A model generated the notes under the pieces. The model was given only the letters and a program-made list of their open reading frames with translations. It was not told the DNA's origin and did not search any database. This document shows, in pieces, positions 12,000-23,279 of a DNA stretch of 64,000 nt. This DNA comes from Bombus terrestris (lineage: Eukaryota; Arthropoda; Insecta; Hymenoptera; Apidae). The stretch lies in assembly GCF_910591885.1 (NCBI RefSeq), contig NC_063276.1, positions 10,292,001 to 10,356,000 on the forward strand, given 5' to 3'. The position numbers and the translations under genes were made by a program. The stretch's first letter is position 1; every line of letters starts with the position of its first letter.

Positions 12000-12440
12000 T
12001 AATTCCCGGCACCGCTAACTCGATTTTATCCTTCCACGATCATAGAAACACAAGCTTACGTTTCCCTCGATGACGTTTTTCCATATTTTCGCATGCGACT
12101 CGTTAATCAACACGAGCCGGTAACGAACTTCATTACGTTGGATTAATCCGCTTCGTTCCAAAGCAACAGGATTGTGCAAGTTTGTTGACTTTTCAGCAGA
12201 AGCGAGTAGGCGAAAGAGGTAATTTTCCTGAGTGGCCGCGCCGCTATTGGATTCACTTCGACCAACTTCAAAAGAAGAAAAGGAATGCATACGCGCTTTT
12301 CGCGAAAAGAAGCTGATATTTTATTTATTCAGCTAGGACGTTTGATTGCATCAAAGACGGAAGTTTCGCGAAGTTTAATGCAACGCCGCGAATTCGATTC
12401 TCCCTCGAGTTGCATTCGCATAGGACAGCAACTTCTTCTT
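12000..12440. other. GC-richer island, candidate regulatory DNA
   Basis: CpG-rich relative to its surroundings (GAGTGGCCGCGCCGCTATTGG near 12231; GTTGGATTAATCCGCTTCG near 12139, which contains the palindrome GGATTAATCC, a back-to-back TAATCC homeodomain-type core). The minus frames of 91 codons (12015-12290) and 109 codons (12325-12654) cover it but show no family motif. I would not call either a gene. An enhancer-like role is inference. Confidence 0.4.
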
Positions 12441-12659
12441 CGAGACGTTGATTAAAATTATTTTGTTTTCTCTCAGTTTTCACCTTGTAGAAAATGTGTT
12501 CCATGATCCTGGCGTTTTTCCTTGGTTTATGAATATTTTTGACAGGTTTTGTCAATACTTTTAAAAAGGAATTTTTCTTTCTCTTTTTTTGGGGGGAATT
12601 TTGTGAATATTTCGGATAATAAATAAATTTTGTTATATTTATTTTTGACAGCAAAGATT

Positions 12660-15540
12660 TCCTGTCTTTTTTATTAATATTTTTGAAATGCCAAAGTTCT
12701 TATATTCTGTATATTTTTAAAAATGTTAACAATTTCCTTGGTTTGTTCATATTTCTAGTAAGGAAGGAGCAGAAATTAGTTTTTCTCTTCTTCTCGCGAG
12801 GTAAATATAAATGACGATAGCTGAAATTCTTTCTTTCTCGTGAATATTTTAGCTCGAGAATTTCTTCTTCTCTTTCGTTCTGAGCATAAATGATGATGAC
12901 AAAAGTTCTTCCCTTTTTATGAGTAGATATTTTTAATGATGTTGGGAATTCTCATTAAATATTTCTGATAACATTGTTATATATATATATAAATATTATA
13001 TGTTTTATCTTTTTGCATATATATTAAAATGGCTGAAACTTTTCTTTTCCTGAAAGTATCTACTTAAAACGAGTCTGTGAAATTTTGTTACGGATACATC
13101 TGACAATGTTATGTCTTACGTGCATTTTTTAATGACGTTGAGACCTTTTCTTCTTGTTTTATAGTTAAATATAATTAGAGATGACGAAAATTTATTTCAA
13201 CGAACTTAAAAACATCTGCAACATGAATTTTCGTACACTAAATCATACTCTTTTGTCTTATATTCTACATATGTACGTTGCTTTCTTGGCACTTGTTCTC
13301 AGACGTTGATTTATTTATTCTGTTTCTACAAAGCAAACTCTTATATAGTTTTTTAGGTTCAAAGCATGAGTGTTTGTCCTCCATTCTTGATACAGCTTTA
13401 AAGCTCCTAATATATTGCAGACAATTATCTGCTAAATTTTCTGTCCAAACAATCTTGTAAACGTAAATTTCGCAGATTTATAAAGCACATATATGTATAC
13501 AATTTATACACATGTGTACCATGATTGTATCAATTTAGATAAAAGAACGCTTCTATGTCTTTTACAATTATTAGTTTCCTTATGTATATCAGAAATCCGT
13601 ATTACGCTCTAAAAGAAATTATATGAATAATAAATATGTAATAAAGAAATGTATTTATTTCCAGTGCGTTATATCAAATTTAATCATCTTTGACTGATGA
13701 GTATTGTTCGCAATTTTTCATCATGCCACTGGGAATTTCATAGTAAATAAATTCTCTTGTATCCGCAGGTACATATTTTGCAATCGTAGTCTCTCGAAAT
13801 TCATTCGATATTTTTCTACTCATGACATTAAAATATTCTGATCTGCCGTGACATTACAAAATACTGTAAAAATGACAAATTATAAAATCGAAAGCAAAAT
13901 TAATGTAACTTTCAACACGAGTGAAAGAAGATTATTTGTTCGCATACACCACCATAGCACATTAAATATAATTACTTGTTGATAGCATATTTCCATACAT
14001 ATCACTTTTTGGTTATTCTAGTGGAAGCTACGGATTTGTTTATACCATTATTATACCTATCTACATAAAAGTCTATAACGATTGTCATGTTTATCTCGAA
14101 ACTAATATTTAAATATTAAATATTAAATATCAAATGTTTAAGTAATCTTAAAAAGCTATAAATATAATAAATGTCAATATAGACATACATATAGATATAC
14201 AATTGTATGTGGAATATCATTTAGTTCAATATTTTATACAATGAAAGTAACTGATTGTGACTGATGACTATTAAAACTTTTACTAGGAGATACGTGTATA
14301 GTAGAGCATCCCTTATCCAAACTAACGGGGAAATAAAACTGCTCGACTAATGGAATTTTCAGGTAATAGAAACAATCACTTGTTTGATATGAAATTTCAT
14401 TTATCCAAATACAGATTACTTCTCTGTCTCTTTAAATATTTATGGATCCCATACCTATTTCGCTGCCCAGTCACATAATTTTTTCAACATAAGTAACCGC
14501 ATACAGTTACTTTCTTCACTTTGAACCATCCAAACCCTTTTCCAAAAGTGATAAATGTGTCGGCGTTGAAAAACATCTTCATTTCTGTTTTCATTTTTAT
14601 AAAGTCGTCATTGTTATCGTCTTTATTGCAATGAAACCATTTCATTGTGTTTGTCTTTTAATGTCTATGATTGTGATTTTTTCAACGACATGTATTTTTA
14701 TTAATTCTGTTGCACTTTCGTCACTTTCGAGTTTTTCATTTATGTCGTATTTTTCTTTCTTTTCCTTCTTTGATAGTTAAAACGCTATTAATTTCATACT
14801 AAATTCTGATCAACAGAATTTACTCAGTGGAATAAGGGGAAGAATACATTATATGTGAACAGTAATAAAATATGCACATATCTGGGATTGAAAAAAGTAC
14901 TTGTTATTGGGAAATATTATATTTGGATAACAGAACTTTAGTGTGGCTCAACTGTAATTTGAGATTCATAATTTACCTCAAATACTATCAAGTTCTACCA
15001 GCAACAGAAAGTATCCTAAGATTCCTAAACATAAAATACATAGCAGATACTGAATAACTTAATAGAAAGAATACAAATTCAAATTAAATATTTTAATTAC
15101 CCCTCTTAAAGAACTATCTAAACATAGTACCATACAAACTGATTAGCTTTTAGACAATCTTTTTAATACAATACGCAATACCACGACTCAAACATTAATT
15201 AATTAAGACAAAATTAATTTTAGTACAACACTTCATCGTGTTTCACTTGCGTAGTGAAACAACGATTGTGAAGGAACAATGATATATAATACATATATAA
15301 TATAATAAATAATAATCCAAATATTGAAAAGTCTTATTTTGGAAAATCTAAATTTCTTCTATAAATGCAGAAAACCGTTTTCAAGCAGAGTATTAAAAAT
15401 AAAATCAAATCCTCATAACATTTTCAATGCTCATTATCGTTACTAATAGCGTAGCGTAGTTGACGTGAGTTAAAACCTACTAAAAAGGAAAGAGAAAAAA
15501 ACGAATAAATAAAAAATCCTGGACAGATATTCAGTTTGAA
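12660..15540. other. AT-rich DNA with one pogo-like fragment
   Basis: Mostly AT-rich, with (AT)n near 12980-13000 and an (AATATTAAAT)-like run near 14107-14135. Apart from the 14297-14380 fragment listed separately, nothing was recognised. The short + frames at 13278 and 14872 have no supporting context. Confidence 0.45.
14297..14410. mobile_element. Possible pogo/Tigger-like TIR fragment
   Basis: AGTAGAGCATCCCTTATCCAAACTAACGGGG is followed by CTGCTCGACTAATGG. This has the CAGTAxxxCxTCxxTTATCCxAAC...TCGxxTAAT pattern of pogo-family ends, which typically read as two staggered, similar half-sites. A related pattern occurs at 33848-33878. No partner end or transposase was found, so this is a weak call. 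Confidence 0.4.
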
Positions 15541-15559
15541 TGCAGTCAGCAATTAAACG

Positions 15560-15910
15560 ACTAAAATCACGGGCACGTTCGCCATCGAATTCGAAATTGG
15601 AAACTTCGGATTCGGCCGCGAGTTCGGCAGCTGCAATGCAGTTTCCTCTGTAGGGCCGCGATCGATCTAATGCGCGCGATGCATAAGGCCGTGCAGAAGT
15701 CGTTCCGGTGCATCGATGGCTCTCGCTACCGAACCAATGATTTTCAACTGTGCCGGGACTTTTTCACGGGCCGGCAAATAGACTAGCTCGAACCCGTCGC
15801 CGTTGTAAAGATACACGTGTGTCTGGTCCCTCTGTTCACTAGATCCGATCAGACATTTTCAACGAGCAACGCCACTTATTATCACGCGATCGCGCGTGAT
15901 CGTGATCGTG
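15560..15910. other. CpG-rich island, strongest host-function candidate
   Basis: The clearest GC island of the left half: CGGATTCGGCCGCGAGTTCGG (15609), GGGCCGCGATCGATC (15652), TGCGCGCGATGCATAAGG (15671), and the nested palindrome CGCGATCGCG at 15886-15895 followed by repeated GTGATC. No long frame crosses it on either strand and there is no TIR, so it is more likely noncoding (promoter, 5' UTR exon or enhancer) than a transposon. It ends about 170 bp before the piggyBac-like MITE. The role is inferred from composition only. Confidence 0.45.
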
Positions 15911-16083
15911 AGTCTTTTCACAGCCGAAGTAAGTTTTTCGTTACTGTTCAAATACGTTAACAAAGAAATTAGAGTACTTGTGAATGATGTGATTTTTTTG
16001 GTATATTATAGAGTCATTACATATATTTCTTTCTTAGGATGTGAAAAGACTAATTCAATCAAAGTTCATATGATGAAGAATTC

Positions 16084-16715
16084 TTAACCCTTTGAGTGCT
16101 GAATACTCGCGGCCTATGCCGTCCGTACGGACGGCGCACGTCTAGCGCTGACGATCGCTGTGGACGGAATACTTTTTCGTTAGACTGAACTCTGTTGATT
16201 GACTATTCAAAGTGCAAATCGTAATAAGTTATAGTAATTCTTTTGCACGAGATTAAATGATTCAAGAGCGTTATTTTTTAGTTATTTTTAATTACTTATT
16301 ATAAACATTGAAATTTACAGTTAACTAGAATTTGGGTAATAAACTAAAAAACAATAAACTAGAAAATTAAATTTAGTAAATATAACACAAGTTAATAATT
16401 TAGTTGTGTGTGAAAAATTCAGTGCTTGAGAAAACTAAAAAAACCAGATGTAGAGTTTTCTTACAAGTGGTGACCACTTCAACAATAACGAGGCACTATT
16501 AGCATTTGTTTACTGCCGTAAGGAATGCATTTATATTTATTTTACACAAACGTAATAGTATTACTTCTGCGTAGGTGTTCGGAAAAATTGAAAAACCCAT
16601 ACATGCGTCCTTAGTCCATGCCGAGCACTTACAGAAAACGCATATATATGTCCTTAGTCCACAACGATAGCTTTCGCCAGACACCTATATGCGCCCACAG
16701 CACTCAAAGGGTTAA
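16084..16715. mobile_element. piggyBac-like MITE, complete, 624 bp
   Basis: The left end reads TTAA-CCCTTTGAGTGCTG and the right end CAGCACTCAAAGGG-TTAA. That is a perfect 14-bp inverted repeat starting with CCC and flanked by duplicated TTAA, diagnostic of piggyBac-superfamily insertion. The interior has no transposase frame (the 61-codon minus frame at 16499-16684 is a shadow), so it is non-autonomous. An 18-bp perfect palindrome sits 30 bp inside the left end (16118-16135). The right 133 bp also occur at 2764-2896, proving it is a multi-copy family. The intact ends suggest a younger insertion than most elements here. Confidence 0.93.
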
Positions 16716-16753
16716 TTATGTTAATCATAAATTATATATATGTATATTATATA

Positions 16754-17262
16754 TGTAGTATCGAAAAGAGGGAAGTGTACGTTCTGTTACGCTGCGAGGT
16801 TTTAGTATAGGTCGCGTTTCTGGTCGTCGCTCGCGGTCATACAATGTCGCAGGCGGATCGCCTTGTCTGCCCGACGAGGGACATACAATGTATCAACGAG
16901 CGCATCCAAGCAGCTACGTCCAGAAACGTCGATTTCGGCCGCTTGTTTAAAACGAATGCGACATATGTAATCATAGACGCGAACGATGGCGTAATCCGAG
17001 CGTTGTGGGGGTCGTCTCCCCGAGAAGACCAAGAAATGATCTAAGAAAAGTAGTCCTTGTTGAAGATTCTAAGAGCATACGTCGAGAAATCAGATGTATA
17101 AAGCCGCTAAGCTGAACGAACACGTTAACGTTGTTTATTACTGAATAATCTGTCACTCTTTATTATTATATTCATCGTTATTAAATACACGAACTATACC
17201 AACTTGTTACCAAATAAAGCATCCTTTACTTATCCTTCCTCTAGACCCATTAAGATACTACA
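16754..17262 (+). mobile_element. Solo LTR of a retrotransposon, about 509 bp
   Basis: The block opens with TGTAGTATC (16754-16762) and closes with GATACTACA (17254-17262), a 9-bp perfect inverted repeat with the TG...CA termini of LTRs. It is flanked by TATA on both sides, a possible 4-bp target duplication, though the flank is itself AT-rich. Inside, in LTR order, are a GC-rich U3-like part, TATAAA at 17097-17102 and a poly-A signal AATAAA at 17213-17218. No gag-pol sequence follows, so this is a solo LTR left by LTR-LTR recombination. The short frames at 16802-17156 are within U3/R and are not genes. Gypsy, BEL or Copia membership cannot be decided from the LTR alone. Confidence 0.8.
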
Positions 17263-17269
17263 TATAATA

Positions 17270-18400
17270 TAACTAACAATAAATAATTAGTTACGACTTT
17301 GTCCGTTTCGTATAACTAGGTTTGAAGATTAGTCGAACGTACATCTCTGTTCAAAGGTATTACAACATTTACTTGCCTCATACAGAATGTAATGATAATC
17401 TACATTATTAAAGGAACGATTATAACTTTATCCTTATTAAAGGATAAAGATTCGGAATATTCAATGATAGCTTGAAAGAGTCATTTGCAAGATTTATAGA
17501 GAAATAATAAAGATTGTATATTTGTATATTATATATTGGTTCTGAAAAAAATTGTATCGTAAAATCATTCGCAAAATAACCTTGGAAGCAATAAAGAACC
17601 GAATCAAACTCCGTAAACCGAATATAGCAGGAATGAAATTTGAAAAGGTGTACGAGAAAGGAGTTGATATTATTATTTATGAGATTCCTATTGAGTTGAG
17701 TAATAAATTCGTTCGTCTTTCACAAGCGCATGGATTTAAAAAATAATATAAAAATTATTTGCAGAATATAAAAATACACTTTTTCTGAATTTTTGATGGA
17801 AGATATGTATTTATAGAGAGATATATGTATTTATATAGGTAAGTTATTTCTTGATTAGATACATCATATTTATTTAAAAAAATGTGAACGAACCAACATA
17901 TAAATCAACCTAATATTATGATAAAATATGCATCATATAATATGTTGATTCTCCATAATCCAAATGGAAATAATCATAAAGCTTATAAAAAATCCCTAAC
18001 GATATTTGAAATTTATCTCATTCTCTGTGAGTATCCTAATCTTCATAGAAAAGTATGTAGGCGCCTGTTTATATTTATAAAATGTACTTTAATTACAAAA
18101 TTACAAATAGCCTTTATTAAAGTTTTTATAGAATATTATGATACAGATGTCAATCTTTTTACTGCATACTAATTTTTTAAATTAAATCTTATCATCTGTA
18201 AGTGTTAAACGATGTGTTATTTATAGATATCATTATTCTTGGTTGTTTGCCGAATTCTAAATAAAGTTGCAAGGGTTTTTCCAAACTGATAAAGAGAATA
18301 TCGTAAATAATTCTGACAGTAATATTAAAAACCGGTCAATGTTTCAAGGACTTGTATATGGATTTACATTGCATTACTGATAAGGTTCTAAACAAACGAT
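17270..18400. other. AT-rich DNA with two unexplained short frames
   Basis: Apart from the frame at 17552-17746 (listed separately), an 84-codon + frame at 17918-18172 is present. Its composition is typical of chance frames in AT-rich DNA. No transposon ends were found. Confidence 0.4.
17552..17746 (+). CDS. Short frame of unknown nature (64 codons)
   Basis: The frame is lysine- and isoleucine-rich with an amphipathic look (segments KIIRKITLEAIKNRIKLRKP and YEIPIELSNKFVRLSQAHGF) and ends in KK-stop. Unlike most frames in this window, it is not dominated by Phe/Tyr/Leu from T-rich sequence, and it has a balanced mix of charged residues. I do not recognise a family. There is no clear splice acceptor, TATA element or poly-A signal at good spacing. 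It could be a small gene, the last exon or a decayed fragment of a larger gene, or chance. It lies 290 bp past the solo LTR. Confidence 0.2.
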   Translation: MYRKIIRKITLEAIKNRIKLRKPNIAGMKFEKVYEKGVDIIIYEIPIELSNKFVRLSQAHGFKK

Positions 18401-18412
18401 TTCAATATAATA

Positions 18413-19615
18413 TACAGTGGTTATAAAAGGTATTTGTATACCATTGTATCTATTATTACATTTAACTACTAACTAATTAGAACCAACTATAATAAATTAT
18501 AACTGACTATATCAAATTTCCTCAATAAATGATTCCATGGCCAAACAATCCATAATCCGAATGTTCAAAGTATCCAATATCCAAAGCAATGTTTGGTCTT
18601 TGCAATGTACGACAATTCTGCGATTCGGTAAATGACGTACAACCATAGCGGTAATCTCTTGTCAGTTGCGATATCGTAGCGGAATCGCACGCCCGTGTGC
18701 ATTGCATAATTAAAAAGAAGGACCTGCCGAATCGTACAGCGACACCGCTGCGAGATCGCGTCGGTGTTGTGCATTAGACCATATACATACTTATCTAGTT
18801 AAATTCCGACATTCATCTTAGCAACGACAATAAATGAGATTTCATTTGTTTTCCAGAAAATCACTTCCGTGGTCACTTTACATTATCTTCACATCACGGT
18901 CGTATACAATAGGTCTCTTGGTGGAGATAAGGCTTATAATTTCATAAATCAGAAGTCATAAGATGTGATTTACAAATCGACTGCTAACCATAGAACACTG
19001 TGACCGCTGTGTGCGTAAAAACATATTAGTTTGTCATATTCTGGTGACAGAATTTGTATCTTGTTAACATAAATTGTGAAAGTATTCATGCACATGTTTT
19101 CTTCTTTTATGAATATATTATGTGAATTATACGAAACATTTTGAAATTTCATTGGCGCTGTAACGTCACCCAACTATTATGGTTATAATGAGTAAATTTT
19201 TTAGCGATTCTAGAAATGTATACAGAAGTTGCAACATATTTATAACTATATATTTTGCAAAAATCACAAAAGTATTTAAATAAGCAATCATCCGCAATAT
19301 TCATACTTTATATTACTATTCATTAGTTAATATTATTATTCATATTCTTATATTAATTTATATTTATATCATATTATTTATATTATACTTATATTTAATT
19401 TTTATTTATATTATTATTCATACCTTATGTTAACTTTTTTACTAGATATAAGATTGCAGAGAATATCTCGCTACTTGTCCATATATTCTCAGATTACGTT
19501 CAAATTTTGTGAATATAGTCATAGCAATCGCGTCTCATTGTAATGGTAATGAAATTTTAAAAGATTTTATACGCTCAATATACACATAAAATTTATACTT
19601 TTGCGAATCACTGTA
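18413..19615. mobile_element. Tc1-like non-autonomous element, copy 1
   Basis: The right end is ATACTTTTGCGAATCACTGTA (19595-19615). Its complement, TACAGTGATTCGCAAAAGTAT, has the CAGTGxxxxxCAAAAGTAT pattern of Tc1-family ends. A matching left end, TACAGTGGTTATAAAAGGTAT, lies at 18413-18433; another candidate left end (TTGTGAAAGTATTCATGCAC) is at 19074. The core from 19070 to 19615 aligns with 38918-39385 and 51300-51787 (shared markers ATACGAAACATTTTGA, GATCACAAAG or AATCACAAAAG followed by TATTTAAA, and TCTCATT). No transposase frame is present. Either the element is 1.2 kb or a 0.55-kb copy sits beside an older end; I cannot tell which. Confidence 0.65.
18540..18780. other. GC-richer insert within the Tc1-like element
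   Basis: This segment (GCGATATCGTAGCGGAATCGCACGCCCGTG, CCGCTGCGAGATCGCGTCGG) is much richer in CpG than the rest of the 18413-19615 element and is absent from the corresponding part of the 50846 copy. Two minus frames of 61 and 69 codons overlap it without recognisable motifs. It may be host DNA lying between an old end and the true copy. Confidence 0.35.
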
Positions 19616-19619
19616 CCTA

Positions 19620-22600
19620 AAATGTATGTACGTAGCTAGCACTCGTTAGGATCTTAAAACTGTCTGATCATAATCCGCCTTCCATCCTACCCAAGCTACA
19701 TAGATTTCAGAGGATTATTGAGACCTGAATTTAATTCGGGTTATGTTCTCGATTACTTTCTTGTATGTATTGCGTTATGTTTTCACGGCAAATTATTAGA
19801 TTGGAGTTGACCTATAGTGAAATAAAGTAATTCAAAGAAATCTTCATGCTATTTCGAACTATTATATTGGTTATAAAGGTCAGCAGATTTCTCTGAACTC
19901 TCACAGATGAATAACTTCTCAGCCAAACAGTGGCTGAGAGGTAATCTTTATGTGTAATTACTAATCATTAATTAATTATTGTTTTTGGATACGAGACGAC
20001 TGGAGCCAATTATTTAGTTTAATTTATGCGTATGACTTCCATCCTCAGAGACAAAATAATTATGAATGAAATGTGGTAGGGATAAAAAAAAAATGCAATT
20101 AATTAGCTGTATCGAGGTTAATTGGTTGATTTGTGAGAAATCAGCACTATTAATATATTTTGATTTCTGATACTAAAATCATGGGTATGGAAATTTTATT
20201 TATCTATCGCTGATATTGATAGAAAGGCGGATTTGAAAGATCATTCTGCTGATATGTAGAACCAATCAAATAAGTTTAGTCCTCAGAAAAATCGAGTTTC
20301 AAAATTTGTCACATATAACATACTTGAACTTGCACATGCGAAAACAAGTAAAAAAAAACGTGGAATAAAATTTTTCCGTTCAAGGCTTCATTTTTAAAAA
20401 GATAAAGTTAAGACATGTTTAGTTAAGAATTGGCTTAGTACGGATGTATGATACATTTTCAGATTTAAGTTTCTGAACACAAAGCATTTTGTCAGTAAAT
20501 TTTATTCTACATTCTCTCAGTCTAGAATTAGCCATATTCAAGTATGCTTGATAAAGTTTCAAACACGATTTTCTCGAAGACGAAGTATCATGTGCATACA
20601 TTTTATTTTATATTTCCTCCTTATTTTTTCATAAGGAATCATTTCATGTCAGCTTACACATGTTATTCGGCCAACCCCTGTGTAAAATTATTAAAAACCA
20701 TTATGATATTATTACAGGACACATAAAATGATATAGTAAAATAATTTAACAATTTATTCCACAAGCTTCGTTCGAATTAAACAAGTGAGATTGTTTCAAT
20801 TTTACTTACTTGAACTACCTATTTTTCATTAGATACTTGCTTAAAATGAAATTACATTACTTGAAATCATTCAACATCAAGTAACATGACTTTAAAAGAG
20901 TATCTAATGAAAGATAAGTACTAGAAATCAGATAAACTTCTCAACATTCCTTAAACGCATAAATCATGAATATTAATATAATATAAAACGTAAAAATGTT
21001 TAACGTAATGTGTATACTGTTGTCTAATAATCTTTTCTTGTTTAGCTTTGATTAATTAATAATTTTAACGCTTTATTCAAACGAAGTTTTAGTTGTTTAA
21101 TTACAATTGCACCGAGACGAACCTCCAATAAATTAATGAACGCCAGACAGAATAGAGAATGTGTTTTTGAGATTGTTACTGTATTGTTACCTACTTAATT
21201 GGTTCAATTCTGAGTTGTACGTATGGCACAGCTGTAATTATTGGAAACTTGTTAGAGCTGTATAGATACAGGTCTTTCTGATTGCTTGCCGCTGATTTAG
21301 AGTTATATGTTTAAGAGATACATACGTATCGAAAACAGTTCAATCGTTTTATTATATCTTTGAAATAATTGGTTTATTGAATGATTGGTTGCATTTTATC
21401 TGTTGAAGCAAATTTGCTCTTTCCAAAAATAATGAATCGAAGACGAAAAATAAATTTTTCGTATATGTATGAATATATTTGGTCAAAGAATAGCTAATTG
21501 CTTGTCTAATAAAATTACGAAATCATTTTGAGTAAATAATACAATCCGGACATAGGTTTTATACATTTATCTTCCTTTACCTTTATTACCTTTGATATTT
21601 TATATTCTTTTGACTTTTATTTTCTCGAAACGGTGTGATTTTGCTACATGTAAAATTTTTAACTATCGTGACTATTATATTAAATATTGAGCATAGAATG
21701 CATCCACAAGAGTTTTCACATTTGAAATGATCTATGAAGCAATCTCTTGAAGTATTTCATATCGTAAATAAAAATGAAGTGTAGAAATTTGATAGTTAAT
21801 ATTTTATAAGGAATATCTACAAAAGCGATTCTTGAAATTAATTCAAATTCCAAGCATTAAGTTTTACAAGAAATAATAGGCAATTTCAATTAGCAATTTA
21901 AAAATAGTCGAAAAACGCATTTCTTTTAATAAATATTCTATTATAAATTTTTACAAATTACTCGGATAATAGATGGTAAAAAAGTAATATAATCTATATT
22001 TTGTAGCAATTAACAATCGACTACTTCTAGTGATCGTTACTTTGTCCACAATACAAGGATACTGATTTCATTTGTTTATAATTATAAAAACCGAATCACC
22101 ACGTACGCATTGAAAGCTGGTGATTGTAATTCCATGAATTGCATGGTACGACTGACGTTTATGTAAATACATGTTTCTACGGATTTTGTATTTACAAGTC
22201 AGTGCAAATGATAGGACATAAAACATAAAGTAATAATAGTGTTTTGCAGCATCTGGTAAGCGACAATTTGCCGATTAATTATACTTGCATGACTTCTTTT
22301 ACTCGTTGACTGATAATTATTATTATTACTAATGGCGCAATTTATTAAACTATACGTACCACTGTTTTGTACTTAGTCACCTTGGAAATTGTGATTTTCA
22401 GGAGAGTTCAAATGTAAAGCGATGAATATTGTTTTCTGGTCGAGAAAAAGATGATGAAACTTAGAAATAGGAAATAATTACAATGGCGGATAAAAGAAAG
22501 TTCACAATTTTGTGCATTTGTTTTTTACAAAATTGTGCAGTTTACAAATGCATAAATCCTTCCAGTTACTAATAACTGTTCATAACCATTATAAAAGAGA

Positions 22601-22880
22601 CCAAGATCATTTCATTTTTAATGCATTTAATTCTGTATGTGGCTAAACATTCATCACGTAATTCCTTATCTAAAATTTTTTCACGATACATCAATTATTT
22701 CAATATTTACCTCTTTGGCTGACAATTAAACAAAAAATGCTTCAGTTTCCATTAAACGATGGAACCAAAAATGAACAAATGAGTAAGACGTCAAAGAAAA
22801 TCGAACGACCGTTGCGAATAAAAAAAATTGCGAAATGGTGGCAAGCTAACACAGTAAAAAGAATTAGTCCCTGAAGGAAT
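19620..22880. other. AT-rich DNA with hairpins, no gene recognised
   Basis: No supported gene. Contains the inverted repeat at 20815-20925 (listed separately) and a small perfect hairpin with CACAATTTTGT at 22502-22512 paired with ACAAAATTGTG at 22529-22539. The short ORFs at 20419-20726 are not supported by context. Confidence 0.45.
20815..20925. repeat. Long imperfect hairpin, about 110 bp
   Basis: The left arm contains CATTAGATACTTGCTTAAAATG and CATTACTTGA. The right arm contains TCAAGTAACATG and AAAAGAGTATCTAATG in complementary order, so the whole block folds back around a loop of about 12 bases near 20870-20880. It could be a tiny foldback element or a structured transcript. Nothing decides between them. 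Confidence 0.6.
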
Positions 22881-22899
22881 GGCAAAAGTGTGAAGTGAT

Positions 22900-23270
22900 T
22901 TCAGAATAGCAAACAAGCATACAACCAACGAGGCACGTTTAGAAGAAACGTTTTCCACAAAGAAGACGTTCCAAAGAGCAAGGGAACGACGCGATGTGAC
23001 GCATACTTTTCCTTTCCATATCGTCGAAACACGTCCACGATCGATTTAATGATTGCCGTCAGCGTAATATTCTCTCCAATGATGGTCAGGAAATGGATCC
23101 AGCGCGGAAACCTTGAGACGGTACAACGACGAGCAACGCCGTCGCCGGTTATGCAAGAAGCTACCGGAAGGATCGTCAGACCGGAAAACCTCGTTCCGAA
23201 GCCGCGCACACCATCACCCCGCCACCGTTTCTTCCGTATCAGTTTTGCGATGGTCAGCGAAATCGCTAAT
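22900..23270. other. GC-rich island, possible exon or regulatory DNA
   Basis: Distinctly GC- and CpG-rich within AT-rich flanks. Three frames cross it: + 23049-23405, + 23113-23430 and - 22901-23209, of 118, 105 and 102 codons. In the first, residues about 10-75 (GNLETVQRRATPSP, ENLVPKPRTPSPRHRF) are polar and low in Phe. A possible acceptor (TTGCCGTCAG) precedes it at 23053-23062, and the frame turns into T-rich filler after about 23270. No domain is recognised. Overlapping frames are expected in GC-rich DNA, so the coding case is weak. Confidence 0.3.
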
Positions 23271-23279
23271 GACGTTTAT

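Noticed and set aside
12325..12654. 109-codon minus-strand frame rich in Lys and Asn
   Set aside because: The composition follows the local T-rich + strand, no domain is recognisable, and there are no signals for start or end of a transcript.
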